Below are positions 6,847-14,354 of a DNA stretch of 16,280 nucleotides, in pieces. The notes below the pieces were generated by a model that was not told where the DNA came from, made no database searches, and worked only from the letters and a program-made list of their open reading frames with translations. Position 1 is the first letter of the stretch. Each line of letters starts with the position of its first letter. The stretch is from NCBI GenBank assembly GCA_934088535.1, contig CAKOJC010000025.1:1-16280 (forward strand). Reading direction: 5' to 3'. The DNA comes from an uncultured Bacilli bacterium (lineage in GTDB: Bacteria; Bacillota_I; Bacilli_A; RF39; UBA660). The translations under genes were made by a program, and so were the position numbers.

Positions 6847-8577
6847 ATGAAGGATTTAAAAGAATTTAAACCTCTAATTAAGTTAATGAAAGATGAAAAG
6901 GGTAAACTTATTGTTGCGAGTATAATAGTAGTGATTTGTGGATTTTGTGAGATATTCTCAGGTTATTTGAATGGTAGGAGTGTAGAAAGTATTACAAATA
7001 TGGATATTGAAAATGCTCTTACATATCTTGGACTATATTTTCTTTTAGGTATTACTACTGATGGTGTTTTGTATCTTAAAGCTAAATCAATTTTATCTAA
7101 ATTAGAAAGTGTTTTAACAAGAAAATTAGAATTTTATACATATAAAAAAGCTATTAATTTACCTGCGGTGGCTTTTGAGAAAATGTCTTCTGGAGAAATT
7201 ATAAGTCGTATAACAAGTGATGCAAATACATTAAGTTTTGTATTCTTAAGACTATTAAATATGGTTACGATGTTAGTTACATCATTTGTTTTACTAATAT
7301 ATATATTTATAAATTCTTGGTTAATTGGTTTAGAAATTGTAATAATTATAGTAATATTATATTTTGTAATAAAAAAATATAATCCTATATTGGAGAATAT
7401 TCATAGAGAAAGAAAAAAAGAGCAAGATAAGTTTATATCTTTAACTAATGAGTCAATTAGAGGAATAAGAGAAATTAAAACGTTAGGTGTTAAAAATAAT
7501 TTAATTAATAATGTAGTTGATATTATCAAAAAAATATTTGATAAATCATCTAAAGAAATTGATATTAAGAAAGATTTTGATATAATAACTGGTTTTATAA
7601 AAACTGTGTTAGAATGTGGTGTAATTGGTACATGTGCTGTCCTTTTATATTATCAAAAGATATCCTTGACCTTTTTAATAGCAATGACATATTATGTTTA
7701 TAGATATACATCTTTAATAGAGAATATAAATGACTTAATACAAACATATCAAAGTGTAAAAGTATCTGTTTCAAGAGTTAATGATATTTTAGATAATAGG
7801 ATATTTGATGATGAAAAGTTTGGTACAAAAAAATTAGAAAATGTAAAAGGGGTTATTAAGTTTGATAAAGTATCTTTTGCTTATCCAGATGAAGATGAAA
7901 CATTAAATAATTTTAATTTAATAGTTGAGCCAAATAAGAAGGTTGCGATAGTTGGAGCGTCTGGTCAGGGAAAGAGTACACTCTTTAATTTATTAACTAG
8001 AATATTTGATGTAAGTGATGGAGAAATACTTATTGATGATGTTAATATTAAAGAATTAAAAGAAGATGAACTTAGAAAAAATATATCTATAATAAGACAA
8101 GAACCATTTATATTTAATAGAAGTATAAAAGAAAATTTTCTTATTGTTGATGAGAATCTTTCGTTAGATGATATACGTAAATATTGTAAAATGGCTTATT
8201 TAGATGATTATATTATGTCATTACCTAAAGGTTATGATACTATTTTAGGAGAAGGTGGTGTTAACTTATCTGGTGGTCAAAGACAAAGATTAAGTATTGC
8301 TAGAACTTTGTCTAGAAATAGTAAAATAATATTATTTGATGAAGCTACGAGTGCTCTTGATAATAATAGTCAAAATTATATTAAGAAAACAATAGATGAT
8401 CTAGTAAGTGATCATACAGTTGTAATAGTTGCTCATAGACTTTCAACAATAATGGATGCTGATGTTATTCATGTTGTTGATAAGGGAAAGGTAGTAGCGA
8501 CTGGTAAACATAAAGAATTGTTAAAAACATGTGAATTATATAAAAATCTATATTTAAATGAATCTTTAAATTCATAA
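6847..8577 (+). CDS. ABC exporter half-transporter (fused membrane and ATPase domains)
   Basis: A 576-residue type IV ABC exporter subunit. The membrane domain with about six helices covers residues 20-300. The ATPase domain follows with Walker A GASGQGKST (370-378), Q-loop Q418, signature LSGGQ (474-478), Walker B IILFDE (494-499) and H-loop His530, all intact. There is no C39 peptidase domain, so it would not itself cut a double-glycine leader. It probably acts as a homodimer, since no partner half-transporter is nearby. I chose ATG 6847 because GGAGGT at 6837-6842 fits it; a TTG at 6835 lies inside the terminator T-run and before that site. It stands directly behind a peptide gene and its terminator, so the substrate may be that peptide; a general multidrug or lipid exporter is the alternative. 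Confidence 0.92.
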   Translation: MKDLKEFKPLIKLMKDEKGKLIVASIIVVICGFCEIFSGYLNGRSVESITNMDIENALTYLGLYFLLGITTDGVLYLKAKSILSKLESVLTRKLEFYTYKKAINLPAVAFEKMSSGEIISRITSDANTLSFVFLRLLNMVTMLVTSFVLLIYIFINSWLIGLEIVIIIVILYFVIKKYNPILENIHRERKKEQDKFISLTNESIRGIREIKTLGVKNNLINNVVDIIKKIFDKSSKEIDIKKDFDIITGFIKTVLECGVIGTCAVLLYYQKISLTFLIAMTYYVYRYTSLIENINDLIQTYQSVKVSVSRVNDILDNRIFDDEKFGTKKLENVKGVIKFDKVSFAYPDEDETLNNFNLIVEPNKKVAIVGASGQGKSTLFNLLTRIFDVSDGEILIDDVNIKELKEDELRKNISIIRQEPFIFNRSIKENFLIVDENLSLDDIRKYCKMAYLDDYIMSLPKGYDTILGEGGVNLSGGQRQRLSIARTLSRNSKIILFDEATSALDNNSQNYIKKTIDDLVSDHTVVIVAHRLSTIMDADVIHVVDKGKVVATGKHKELLKTCELYKNLYLNESLNS

Positions 8578-8605
8578 GAGATTGTTAAAATCTCTTATTT
8601 TTTTT
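8575..8605 (+). terminator. Intrinsic terminator of the ABC exporter gene
   Basis: TAAGAGAT (8575-8582) pairs with ATCTCTTA (8590-8597), followed by eight T. The first arm begins with the TAA stop codon of the exporter gene itself. Confidence 0.9.
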
Positions 8606-8650
8606 ATCAAAATTAGATTTAAAGCATATTCTATTATAGGAGGATTGCCT

Positions 8651-9193
8651 ATGTTTAATAATTATAAAGAGATAGTTACTAAGACTGTTATTGGAAAGGG
8701 AAAGAAAACATTTAAGAATGATTATGAGTTGACTACAGATACAGATGTTGATACTGTACTTGGATGTTGGGTAATAAATCATAGAATACATGGAAAAAAG
8801 GATGACGATTATATTAAGATAAACGGCAGCTATGATATTAATATATGGTATAGTTATGATAATAATACTAAGACTAATGTGGTAAGTAAAAAAATGTTTT
8901 ATGAAGAGAAGGTTAAGGTTAAAGTACGTGAGAATGGTGACTTAAATGATAACTCAGAAATTATTATTAGAAGTCTTAAGAATCCTACATGTATAGATGT
9001 ATCAAATGAAGATAAAACGATTAAATATACTATTTCTAAAGAACTTGGTATTGAAATAGTAGGAGATGCTAAAATAAGAATACCTGTTAGTAATAGTGAA
9101 GATGAGTATGATTTAATAGTAGATGAAGATGAGATAAATAATGAAATAGATAAAAGTGTTAATATAAATTATTTAGATAATAAAGACTCATAA
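8651..9193 (+). CDS. cotE: CotE-family outer spore coat morphogenetic protein
   Basis: A 180-residue protein that matches the CotE family along its length. Hallmarks: EIVTKTVIGKGKK at the N-terminus, LGCWVINH, GSYDINIWYSY directly followed by DNNTKTNVV, then an EIIIRSLKNPTC block, ELGIEIVGDAKI, and an acidic C-terminal tail. CotE in Bacillus subtilis is about 181 residues and directs assembly of the outer coat on the forespore surface in the mother cell. I chose ATG 8651 because AGGAGG (8638-8643) lies seven bases before it; an upstream in-frame TTG (8582) sits inside the previous terminator. The gene lies between strong terminators and appears monocistronic; its promoter (mother-cell sigma E or K in Bacillus) could not be fixed. 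Confidence 0.95.
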   Translation: MFNNYKEIVTKTVIGKGKKTFKNDYELTTDTDVDTVLGCWVINHRIHGKKDDDYIKINGSYDINIWYSYDNNTKTNVVSKKMFYEEKVKVKVRENGDLNDNSEIIIRSLKNPTCIDVSNEDKTIKYTISKELGIEIVGDAKIRIPVSNSEDEYDLIVDEDEINNEIDKSVNINYLDNKDS

Positions 9194-9215
9194 TTGACTT
9201 TTTAGAGTCTTTTTT
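9183..9215 (+). terminator. Intrinsic terminator of cotE
   Basis: AAGACTC (9183-9189) pairs with GAGTCTT (9205-9211) with a long 15-base loop, then T to 9215. The first arm lies in the last codons of cotE, and the loop carries the -35 of the next gene's promoter. Confidence 0.75.
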
Positions 9216-9223
9216 ACTATAAT
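9194..9223 (+). promoter_or_regulatory. Promoter of the DHH phosphodiesterase gene
   Basis: TTGACT (9194-9199), an 18-base spacer and TATAAT (9218-9223). It is interleaved with the cotE terminator: the -35 is in the terminator loop and the spacer covers its second arm. Confidence 0.75.
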
Positions 9224-9252
9224 ATAGGGTATTAATTTGAAATGGAGAAATT

Positions 9253-10317
9253 ATGCAAAATAGTAAGTGTATTAAAGGAGTATTAGATAGATTATTAGAA
9301 GTAGATGATAGTGTATTTATTGTTCCACATATTAGACCTGATTTTGATGCGTTAGGTGCTTCTATTGGTATGGCTTTAATATGCAAAAAAAATAATAAGA
9401 AGTGTTATATTGTTATAGATGATGATTATGAAAAGTTAGAACCTGAAACTAAGAAGGTCTTAGATAGTGTTAAAGGTAATTTTGAATTTATACGTTCTAA
9501 TGATTTATCTGTTTATTTGACTGATAGAAGTCTTATGATAGCGGTTGATGCTAATAAAGACTATTTACTTTGTACAAAAAGATATTTAAAAGATTTTAAG
9601 AATATTATGGTAATTGATCATCATAAGATAGATGAACATACTATTAAGACTCCTTATTTATTTGTTGATGATAAAGTATCTAGTGTATGTGAAGAGGTAG
9701 CAAGATTATTAAGTTTATATGAAGTTAAATTATCTCCTGATTATGCTAATTATTTACTTGCTGGTATAATACTTGATACTAATAAATTAAGTAAGAATAC
9801 TAGTGCTAGAACATTTGAAGTAGCATCAATGCTTACTGCATCAGGAGCGGATCCAACTATAGCTAATAATATGTTTTTAGAAGATTTTGAACATGATAGA
9901 GCTATTCAAAGACTTGTTGATAATACTGATTTTCAAACATTTATGTTTGCAATAGCATCTGATTCTGAAGATAGTGGAAGAATATATGAACCTGAAGATA
10001 TTGCTAAAGCAGCGGATTACTTACTTAAATACAATATTAATTGTAGTTTTGCAATGGCATATATAGATGATGAAACAATAAGTATGAGTGCTAGAAGTAA
10101 AGGACTTATAGATGTATCTAAAATAATGAGATTATTTGGTGGTGGCGGAAATGAATACTCAGCAGCTGCTAAAATAAATGGAAAAACACTTCCTGAAATA
10201 AAATCATATCTTGTAAGTATACTGCTTCCTGGAGCATTTATAGAGAATGTTGATATATCATTTGTTAATAAACAATGTATGAAACTTACTATAAAAAATA
10301 AGGCTACTAATAAGTAG
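9253..10317 (+). CDS. DHH/DHHA1 phosphodiesterase, GdpP-type catalytic module without sensor domains
   Basis: A 354-residue soluble protein. All DHH metal ligands are visible: H26, D30 and D32 in HIRPDFDALG, D99 in AVDANK, D122-H123-H124 in IDHHK and D175 in ILDTNKLS. The C-terminal DHHA1 part reads SFAMAYIDDETISMSARSKG and IDVSKIMRLFGGGG, very like the end of GdpP, the c-di-AMP phosphodiesterase. Differences from GdpP: the N-terminal membrane helices, PAS and degenerate GGDEF domains are absent, and the substrate-binding GGGH motif is GGGN (297-300). It may cut c-di-AMP, pApA or other short nucleotides (NrnA-like). The ATG at 9253 has GGAG (9244-9247) five bases before it, and its own promoter and terminator, so it is monocistronic and not a broken GdpP gene. 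Confidence 0.88.
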   Translation: MQNSKCIKGVLDRLLEVDDSVFIVPHIRPDFDALGASIGMALICKKNNKKCYIVIDDDYEKLEPETKKVLDSVKGNFEFIRSNDLSVYLTDRSLMIAVDANKDYLLCTKRYLKDFKNIMVIDHHKIDEHTIKTPYLFVDDKVSSVCEEVARLLSLYEVKLSPDYANYLLAGIILDTNKLSKNTSARTFEVASMLTASGADPTIANNMFLEDFEHDRAIQRLVDNTDFQTFMFAIASDSEDSGRIYEPEDIAKAADYLLKYNINCSFAMAYIDDETISMSARSKGLIDVSKIMRLFGGGGNEYSAAAKINGKTLPEIKSYLVSILLPGAFIENVDISFVNKQCMKLTIKNKATNK

Positions 10318-10324
10318 TCTTTTT
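10300..10324 (+). terminator. Intrinsic terminator of the DHH gene
   Basis: AAGGCTAC (10300-10307) pairs with GTAGTCTT (10314-10321; one G-T wobble), loop TAATAA, then a short T-run. The stop codon TAG is inside the second arm. Confidence 0.75.
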
Positions 10325-10332
10325 GCTTTTAT

Positions 10333-10361
10333 TTGACTTATTGTATCAAATATGATATAAT
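10333..10361 (+). promoter_or_regulatory. Promoter of the J-domain protein gene
   Basis: TTGACT (10333-10338), a 17-base spacer and TATAAT (10356-10361) with an extended TGA before it. The spacer and the -10 carry a TATCA-N4-TGATA dyad that recurs in the promoter at 15165-15193. Confidence 0.85.
10344..10357. promoter_or_regulatory. TATCA-N4-TGATA dyad, possible operator (copy 1)
   Basis: A perfect 5+5 inverted repeat whose right half overlaps the first bases of the -10. The same dyad, preceded by the same TTG (TTGTATCA), is found at exactly the same place in the promoter of the gene at 15222. A repressor site or a lineage-specific spacer motif are both possible. Confidence 0.45.
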
Positions 10362-10392
10362 GTAGTAGCTTTTGGATAAAGGGGGGTTAATT

Positions 10393-12051
10393 ATGTCAAT
10401 TGCAAATGCTAGAATTATATTAGGATTTGATTTAGATACAATATTAACTATAGAAATGATAACTAAAAGATATAGAGAATTAATAAAACAATATCATCCA
10501 GATAAACATGCCAGTTCAAGTGAAACTGAACTTAAAGAATATAATCAAAAAACTATTGATATTAATAATGCTTATGATTATTTAAAACAACATATTGATA
10601 GAGTAAATAAAACTACTAAAAGTAATGATTTTGATATGGGTGATGATGTTATATTCTTTATGAATAAAGCAAGGGCCATGTCTAATTTACGTAAATATTT
10701 TGAAAGTGCTAGTGATTCTAAACTTAAAAATGATGTAGTTAATCTATATAATAAATGTAATATTGAAAATGCTACTAATAATGAAGAATTAAGAAGAGCA
10801 TTAGATATGTTTTATGGTTTAATTACAGTTACTTATAGAAATGAAGAAACTAGATATCGTTTAGCTAATAAAATACCTAATTCATTTAAATATGAGTTAG
10901 ATTATAATACTGATGTAGATACTTTCTTAACAAGATTAAATGGTATGAAAAAGGCAAGAAATGTATATATAAATAATGCATTAGATAAAATTGTATCAAA
11001 TAATTTATATGATGAAGATTATTCATTTAGTAATTCTTTCTTAGAACTTAGAGAATATTATAAAAGTATCTTAGAAAGCTCTAATTTAACTAGTGAAGAA
11101 GAAAGAGAAATTTTTAGAACTTTTAAAACTAAAGTTAAAGGAATATCTAATTATTTTGAAAAACATAGAAAAGAATATTTTGCTTTAGTAAGAAGTGTTA
11201 GAAAAATAGACAAATCATTTGTTAGTGAAGAAGAAAATAGTGATTTAATAGAACAAATAGATTCTTCTATAATTAATAAATCATTTACTAGTACTAAGAT
11301 GAAAATTGAAAAAAGAATAAATGAATATAAAAGTATTAAGTCAACTATTACTAAGTTAAAACTTACTTTAACAGCTAAATATAAAGGTTTATTATTAGTA
11401 TTAAATCCTGATAAAGATAAAGATAAAATTAGTAGTGCTATTAATACTTATGAAAAGTTAATTAAATTATTAGATAGAGCTAAAACTGGTGAATTTAGTG
11501 CTGAAAATTTAAAAGTTCTTGAAAATATTTCGTTTACTGATGAAGATAAAGATAAAATATTATTATCTATGGTTACTGATGATGAATATAATATATTTAT
11601 TAGTTATCCTAATGATGCAGTAAGTACTAGATATGAACCATTTATATTAGGTAATCTTGATACTGATAACTTTATTTCTTTAGGCTGTGATTCAGTGAGT
11701 GTTAAAACAAAAGAAGAAGTAAGTAAAGATACTTTATTGTTACCACTTAGTGTATTCGTTAAGAATGGTAATGTAGTAAACTTATCAAGAAGAACTAAAA
11801 ATACTAAAGAAAATATATTATGTCAGTATGGAGGTTATGAATTAGTATTAAGTCAAGATTTAATTAATAATGATACATTCTATTTCTTAAGACCTAGTCA
11901 GTATAAATATGAAAGTTATGGAGATAGAGAAATGTTATTAAGCGTTCTTGAAAGTGATATTAGTAATAGATTCTTATATTATACTGATAGAATGCAAAAG
12001 AAGGGTATTAGAGAACCTAAAATTAGAACTAATAGAAAAGAAAAAGAGTAA
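10393..12051 (+). CDS. J-domain (DnaJ-like) protein with a long uncharacterised C-terminal part
   Basis: A 552-residue protein. Residues 1-70 form a J domain: helix II RYRELIKQ, then YHPDKH with the HPD motif at 35-37, and a closing helix INNAYDYLKQHI. J domains stimulate the ATPase of DnaK/Hsp70. The rest has none of the DnaJ parts (no Gly/Phe-rich region, no CxxCxGxG zinc repeats), so it is not DnaJ itself. It is Lys/Asp/Glu/Ser/Asn-rich and largely helical up to about 400, with heptad-like stretches, and appears more beta-like near the end (SLGCDSVSVKTKEEV, YGGYELVLSQ). No signal peptide or membrane helix is seen. ATG 10393 follows GGGGGG (10381-10386); an upstream TTG at 10372 precedes that site and was rejected. 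The C-terminal function is not recognised; a client adaptor for DnaK is inferred. Confidence 0.82.
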   Translation: MSIANARIILGFDLDTILTIEMITKRYRELIKQYHPDKHASSSETELKEYNQKTIDINNAYDYLKQHIDRVNKTTKSNDFDMGDDVIFFMNKARAMSNLRKYFESASDSKLKNDVVNLYNKCNIENATNNEELRRALDMFYGLITVTYRNEETRYRLANKIPNSFKYELDYNTDVDTFLTRLNGMKKARNVYINNALDKIVSNNLYDEDYSFSNSFLELREYYKSILESSNLTSEEEREIFRTFKTKVKGISNYFEKHRKEYFALVRSVRKIDKSFVSEEENSDLIEQIDSSIINKSFTSTKMKIEKRINEYKSIKSTITKLKLTLTAKYKGLLLVLNPDKDKDKISSAINTYEKLIKLLDRAKTGEFSAENLKVLENISFTDEDKDKILLSMVTDDEYNIFISYPNDAVSTRYEPFILGNLDTDNFISLGCDSVSVKTKEEVSKDTLLLPLSVFVKNGNVVNLSRRTKNTKENILCQYGGYELVLSQDLINNDTFYFLRPSQYKYESYGDREMLLSVLESDISNRFLYYTDRMQKKGIREPKIRTNRKEKE

Positions 12052-12072
12052 TTTAAAAATTATTCTTTTTTT
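12044..12072 (+). terminator. Intrinsic terminator of the J-domain gene
   Basis: AAGAGTAAT (12044-12052) pairs with ATTATTCTT (12059-12067; one G-T wobble), loop TTAAAA, then T to 12072. It overlaps the stop codon (12049-12051) and runs straight into the next -10. Confidence 0.8.
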
Positions 12073-12080
12073 GATATAAT
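12052..12080 (+). promoter_or_regulatory. Candidate promoter of the membrane HTH regulator gene
   Basis: An extended -10, TGATATAAT (TATAAT at 12075-12080), lies directly after the terminator T-run. The -35 position holds only TTTAAA (12052-12057). Transcription from about 12087 would leave a leader of about 13 bases, just enough for the GGAG at 12091-12094. Confidence 0.5.
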
Positions 12081-12099
12081 ACTTATGAATGGAGTAAAT

Positions 12100-12792
12100 A
12101 TGGATCAAGAGAAAATTGGAAAATTTATTAAAGAACTTAGAAAAAATAATAATTTAACTCAAGCTGATTTAGCTCTTAAATATGGTGTTACCTATCAAGC
12201 AGTAAGTAAATGGGAAAATGGTAAAAATATACCAGATATTTCTATAATAAAACAAATGAGTAAAGATTTTAATATAAATATAGATGATATACTAGAGGGT
12301 GAAAATAAAAGTGTGATCAAAAGTAAAAGTCATAAATATTATATACCTATTATTATAGTTTTAGTTATTCTGTTATTACTTCTTGTTGGACTTATGTTTT
12401 TTCATAAAGAAAAGTTTGAATTTAAAACATTAAGTGCTTCATGTAAAGATTTTACTATATCAGGAAGTATAGCTTATAATAAAGATAAATCTTCTATATA
12501 TATTTCTAATGTTAAATATTGTGGTGGAGATGATAATAATACTTATGATAGTATAGAATGTATATTATATGATTCTCATGATGATGTGATTACTAAGATA
12601 AGTGAATATAATAAGAAAGATAATGTTACTCTTGAAGAATATTTACATGAAGTAGAATTTGTAATAGATGATTATGAATCTAATTGTAAGAATTATACTA
12701 ATAATCATTTATATATAGAAATACTTGCTAGTAAAGATGGTAAGACTACTACATATAAAATTCCATTATCACTTGCTAGTTGTAATAAATAA
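12100..12792 (+). CDS. XRE-family HTH regulator with one membrane helix and a Cys-containing outer domain
   Basis: A 230-residue protein. Residues 6-66 are a Cro/C1-type HTH: IGKFIKELRKNNNLTQADLA, then YQAVSKWENGKNIPDI with the recognition helix, and a final helix ending at DDILEG. A single membrane helix follows (about 80-101), so the HTH is in the cytosol and residues 102-230 are outside. All five Cys (115, 141, 154, 196, 228) are in the outer domain; none is in the HTH. This suggests disulfides and a sensor that passes an outside signal to DNA. I chose ATG 12100 because GGAG lies five bases before it; the earlier in-frame ATG at 12085 precedes that site. The next gene encodes an outward-facing CPWC thioredoxin-fold protein, a possible functional partner. 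Its targets are unknown. Confidence 0.85.
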   Translation: MDQEKIGKFIKELRKNNNLTQADLALKYGVTYQAVSKWENGKNIPDISIIKQMSKDFNINIDDILEGENKSVIKSKSHKYYIPIIIVLVILLLLLVGLMFFHKEKFEFKTLSASCKDFTISGSIAYNKDKSSIYISNVKYCGGDDNNTYDSIECILYDSHDDVITKISEYNKKDNVTLEEYLHEVEFVIDDYESNCKNYTNNHLYIEILASKDGKTTTYKIPLSLASCNK

Positions 12793-12799
12793 CTCAACC

Positions 12800-12822
12800 T
12801 TAAGTTTAGTATCTAAACTTAA
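12800..12822. repeat. Perfect inverted repeat after the HTH regulator gene
   Basis: TTAAGTTTAG (12800-12809), TAT, CTAAACTTAA (12813-12822): 10-base perfect arms. It is all A/T except for one G/C pair near the middle and one at the tip of each arm. It is followed by AATTTATAGTATTTTTT, so the U-run is delayed. It may be a poor terminator of the HTH gene or an operator in front of the thioredoxin-like gene. Confidence 0.6.
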
Positions 12823-12878
12823 AATTTATAGTATTTTTTATAAAAATATATTAAAATGATAATGTAAGGATGTAGATT

Positions 12879-13499
12879 ATGAAGAAAAAAGATAAAAAGA
12901 ACAAAAAATTATATACCATTATTGGAATAGTAGTTTTAGTCTTAGCATGTAGTATCGGATTCTATAAAGTATTCACAAGTATAGAAAATAAAGAAACAGA
13001 TGCTGAAAAATTCGCCAGTGAATATTCTATTGATAATGATAATGTATTTGTTTATAAAACACTTGAAGAAATAAATAAAATACTTAAAAATGGTACTGGA
13101 ATTGTGTATTTGGGTTTTCCTGAATGTCCTTGGTGTAAAGGATATGTTCCTTATTTGAATGAAGTTGCTAAAAAGGCAAAATTAGATAAAATATATTATT
13201 TTAATATTTTAAAAGATAGAAAGAATAATACTGATGATTATAAGAAAACTGTTGAATTATTAAAAGATTATTTAAAATATGATGATGAAGGAAATAAGAG
13301 AATTTATGTGCCTGCTGTTATAGCTGTTAATAAAGGTAAAATTGTTGGTTTTGATGATGAAACATCTTATGATGCTAAAGGATATGAAAAACCTGAAGAT
13401 TATTGGAAAAATGAAGATTTGGATGGTCTTAAGAATAGATTATCTAAAATGATTAATGATGTTTCTTTTGATTATTGTACAACTGATTGTAATAAGTAA
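12879..13499 (+). CDS. Membrane-tethered thioredoxin-fold protein with CPWC active site
   Basis: A 206-residue protein. A Lys-rich start (MKKKDKKNKK) precedes a hydrophobic helix (about 11-31), so the rest lies outside. VLAC at 21-24 loosely resembles a lipobox, so lipid anchoring is possible. The thioredoxin fold follows: GIVYLGFPECPWC with the CPWC pair at 83-86, then the cis-Pro loop YVPAVIAV (Pro145) and GKIVGF. The 'GFPECPWCKGYVPYLNEVAK' region looks like proteins called bacteriocin transport accessory/thioredoxin-like. The C-terminus has a second Cys pair, C200 and C204 (CTTDC), which could relay electrons or be an internal substrate. AAGGA (12866-12870) fits ATG 12879. A thiol oxidase or isomerase role for secreted Cys proteins, such as its neighbour's outer domain, is inferred. 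Confidence 0.83.
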   Translation: MKKKDKKNKKLYTIIGIVVLVLACSIGFYKVFTSIENKETDAEKFASEYSIDNDNVFVYKTLEEINKILKNGTGIVYLGFPECPWCKGYVPYLNEVAKKAKLDKIYYFNILKDRKNNTDDYKKTVELLKDYLKYDDEGNKRIYVPAVIAVNKGKIVGFDDETSYDAKGYEKPEDYWKNEDLDGLKNRLSKMINDVSFDYCTTDCNK

Positions 13500-13521
13500 C
13501 TATTAATTTGGTTACTTTTTT
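13494..13521 (+). terminator. Intrinsic terminator of the thioredoxin-like gene
   Basis: AAGTAAC (13494-13500) pairs with GTTACTT (13511-13517), loop of ten bases, then T to 13521. It overlaps the stop codon TAA (13497-13499). Confidence 0.78.
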
Positions 13522-13545
13522 GTTATTATAAAATTGAGGTGAATT

Positions 13546-14328
13546 ATGAAATTAAAAGATAAAGTATGTGTAGTAACAGGTGGGGCTATGGGAAATGGTC
13601 TTGGAATAGTTAAAGTATTTTTAAAATATGGAGCTAAAGTATCTATTATTGATTATGATGACTCAGTAAGTGCTATAGTGGCTAAACTTAATAATGAAGG
13701 ATATGATGTTATAGGTTTTCATGCTGATATAAGAGATAAATATAAAGTAAATGAAGCTATAGAGAAGACTAAAGAAATATTTGGTAATATAGATGTACTT
13801 GTTAATAATGCTGGAGTTGCTAAAATAGAAAATTTTATGGATATGAGTGATGAAGTTAGAGATTTTCATTTTGATGTTAATATAAAAGGTACTTGGAATG
13901 TAACTAAATCATGTCTTAAATATTTTAATGATAATGGTAGTATTGTTAATTTATCTAGTGTTACTGGACCTATGGTAGCTGATACTGGAGAATGTGCTTA
14001 TGCAACTACTAAGGCTGCATTAATAGGGTTTACTAAAGGTCTTGCAATGGAACTGGTAAGTAGAAATATAAGAGTAAATGCTATAATGCCTGGATATATA
14101 ATGACTCCTATGGTAGATGGAATAGCAAAAGATTCTAATAGTAGTGATCCAAAGAGTGTTATTGAAGGTATAAGAATAGGTATTCCAATGAAAAGACTGG
14201 GTACTATTGAAGAGTTAGGAGAACTTGCAGCATTTCTTGCAAGTGATGAATCAAGTTATATAACTGGACAAGGAATAGTAATAGATGGTGGTAGTACACT
14301 TCCTGAAACTATGAGTGTTGGAGCATAA
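13546..14328 (+). CDS. ucpA: UcpA-type short-chain dehydrogenase/reductase
   Basis: A 260-residue classical SDR. The Rossmann start is VCVVTGGAMGNGLG (TGxxxGxG at 11-18, with Asn where Ile is usual), then NNAG (87-90), Asn112, Ser138 and the YxxxK pair Tyr152/Lys156, so the catalytic tetrad is complete. The aspartate at the end of strand 2 (IIDYDD) points to NAD(H). Stretches such as DMSDEVRDFHFDVNIKGTWN, VTGPMVADTGE and the end GGSTLPETMSVGA follow E. coli UcpA closely from memory, well beyond general SDR similarity. UcpA has been linked to furan aldehyde reduction; the natural substrate is unclear. ATG 13546 follows GAGGTGA. A -10-like TATAAA (13527-13532) lies upstream but with no clear -35. 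The CYTH gene begins 26 bases later with no terminator between, so the two may share an mRNA. Confidence 0.9.
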   Translation: MKLKDKVCVVTGGAMGNGLGIVKVFLKYGAKVSIIDYDDSVSAIVAKLNNEGYDVIGFHADIRDKYKVNEAIEKTKEIFGNIDVLVNNAGVAKIENFMDMSDEVRDFHFDVNIKGTWNVTKSCLKYFNDNGSIVNLSSVTGPMVADTGECAYATTKAALIGFTKGLAMELVSRNIRVNAIMPGYIMTPMVDGIAKDSNSSDPKSVIEGIRIGIPMKRLGTIEELGELAAFLASDESSYITGQGIVIDGGSTLPETMSVGA

Positions 14329-14354
14329 TTATTAAATAATAGTATGGAGGGTTT

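Noticed and set aside
8625..8633. CATATTCTA as a sigma K/E-type -10 (CATANNNTA) for cotE
   Set aside because: It fits the consensus and the expectation for cotE, but no matching -35 is seen and transcription would start inside the ribosome binding site, so I did not list it.
8585..9386. Minus-strand open frames at 8585-8791 and 9159-9386
   Set aside because: They are antisense to cotE and to the start of the DHH gene and have biased, low-complexity composition; the plus-strand genes are certain.
13663..13869. 68-codon minus-strand open frame
   Set aside because: It is antisense to ucpA, Ile/Tyr/Ser/Phe-rich, and typical of a mirror frame in AT-rich coding DNA.
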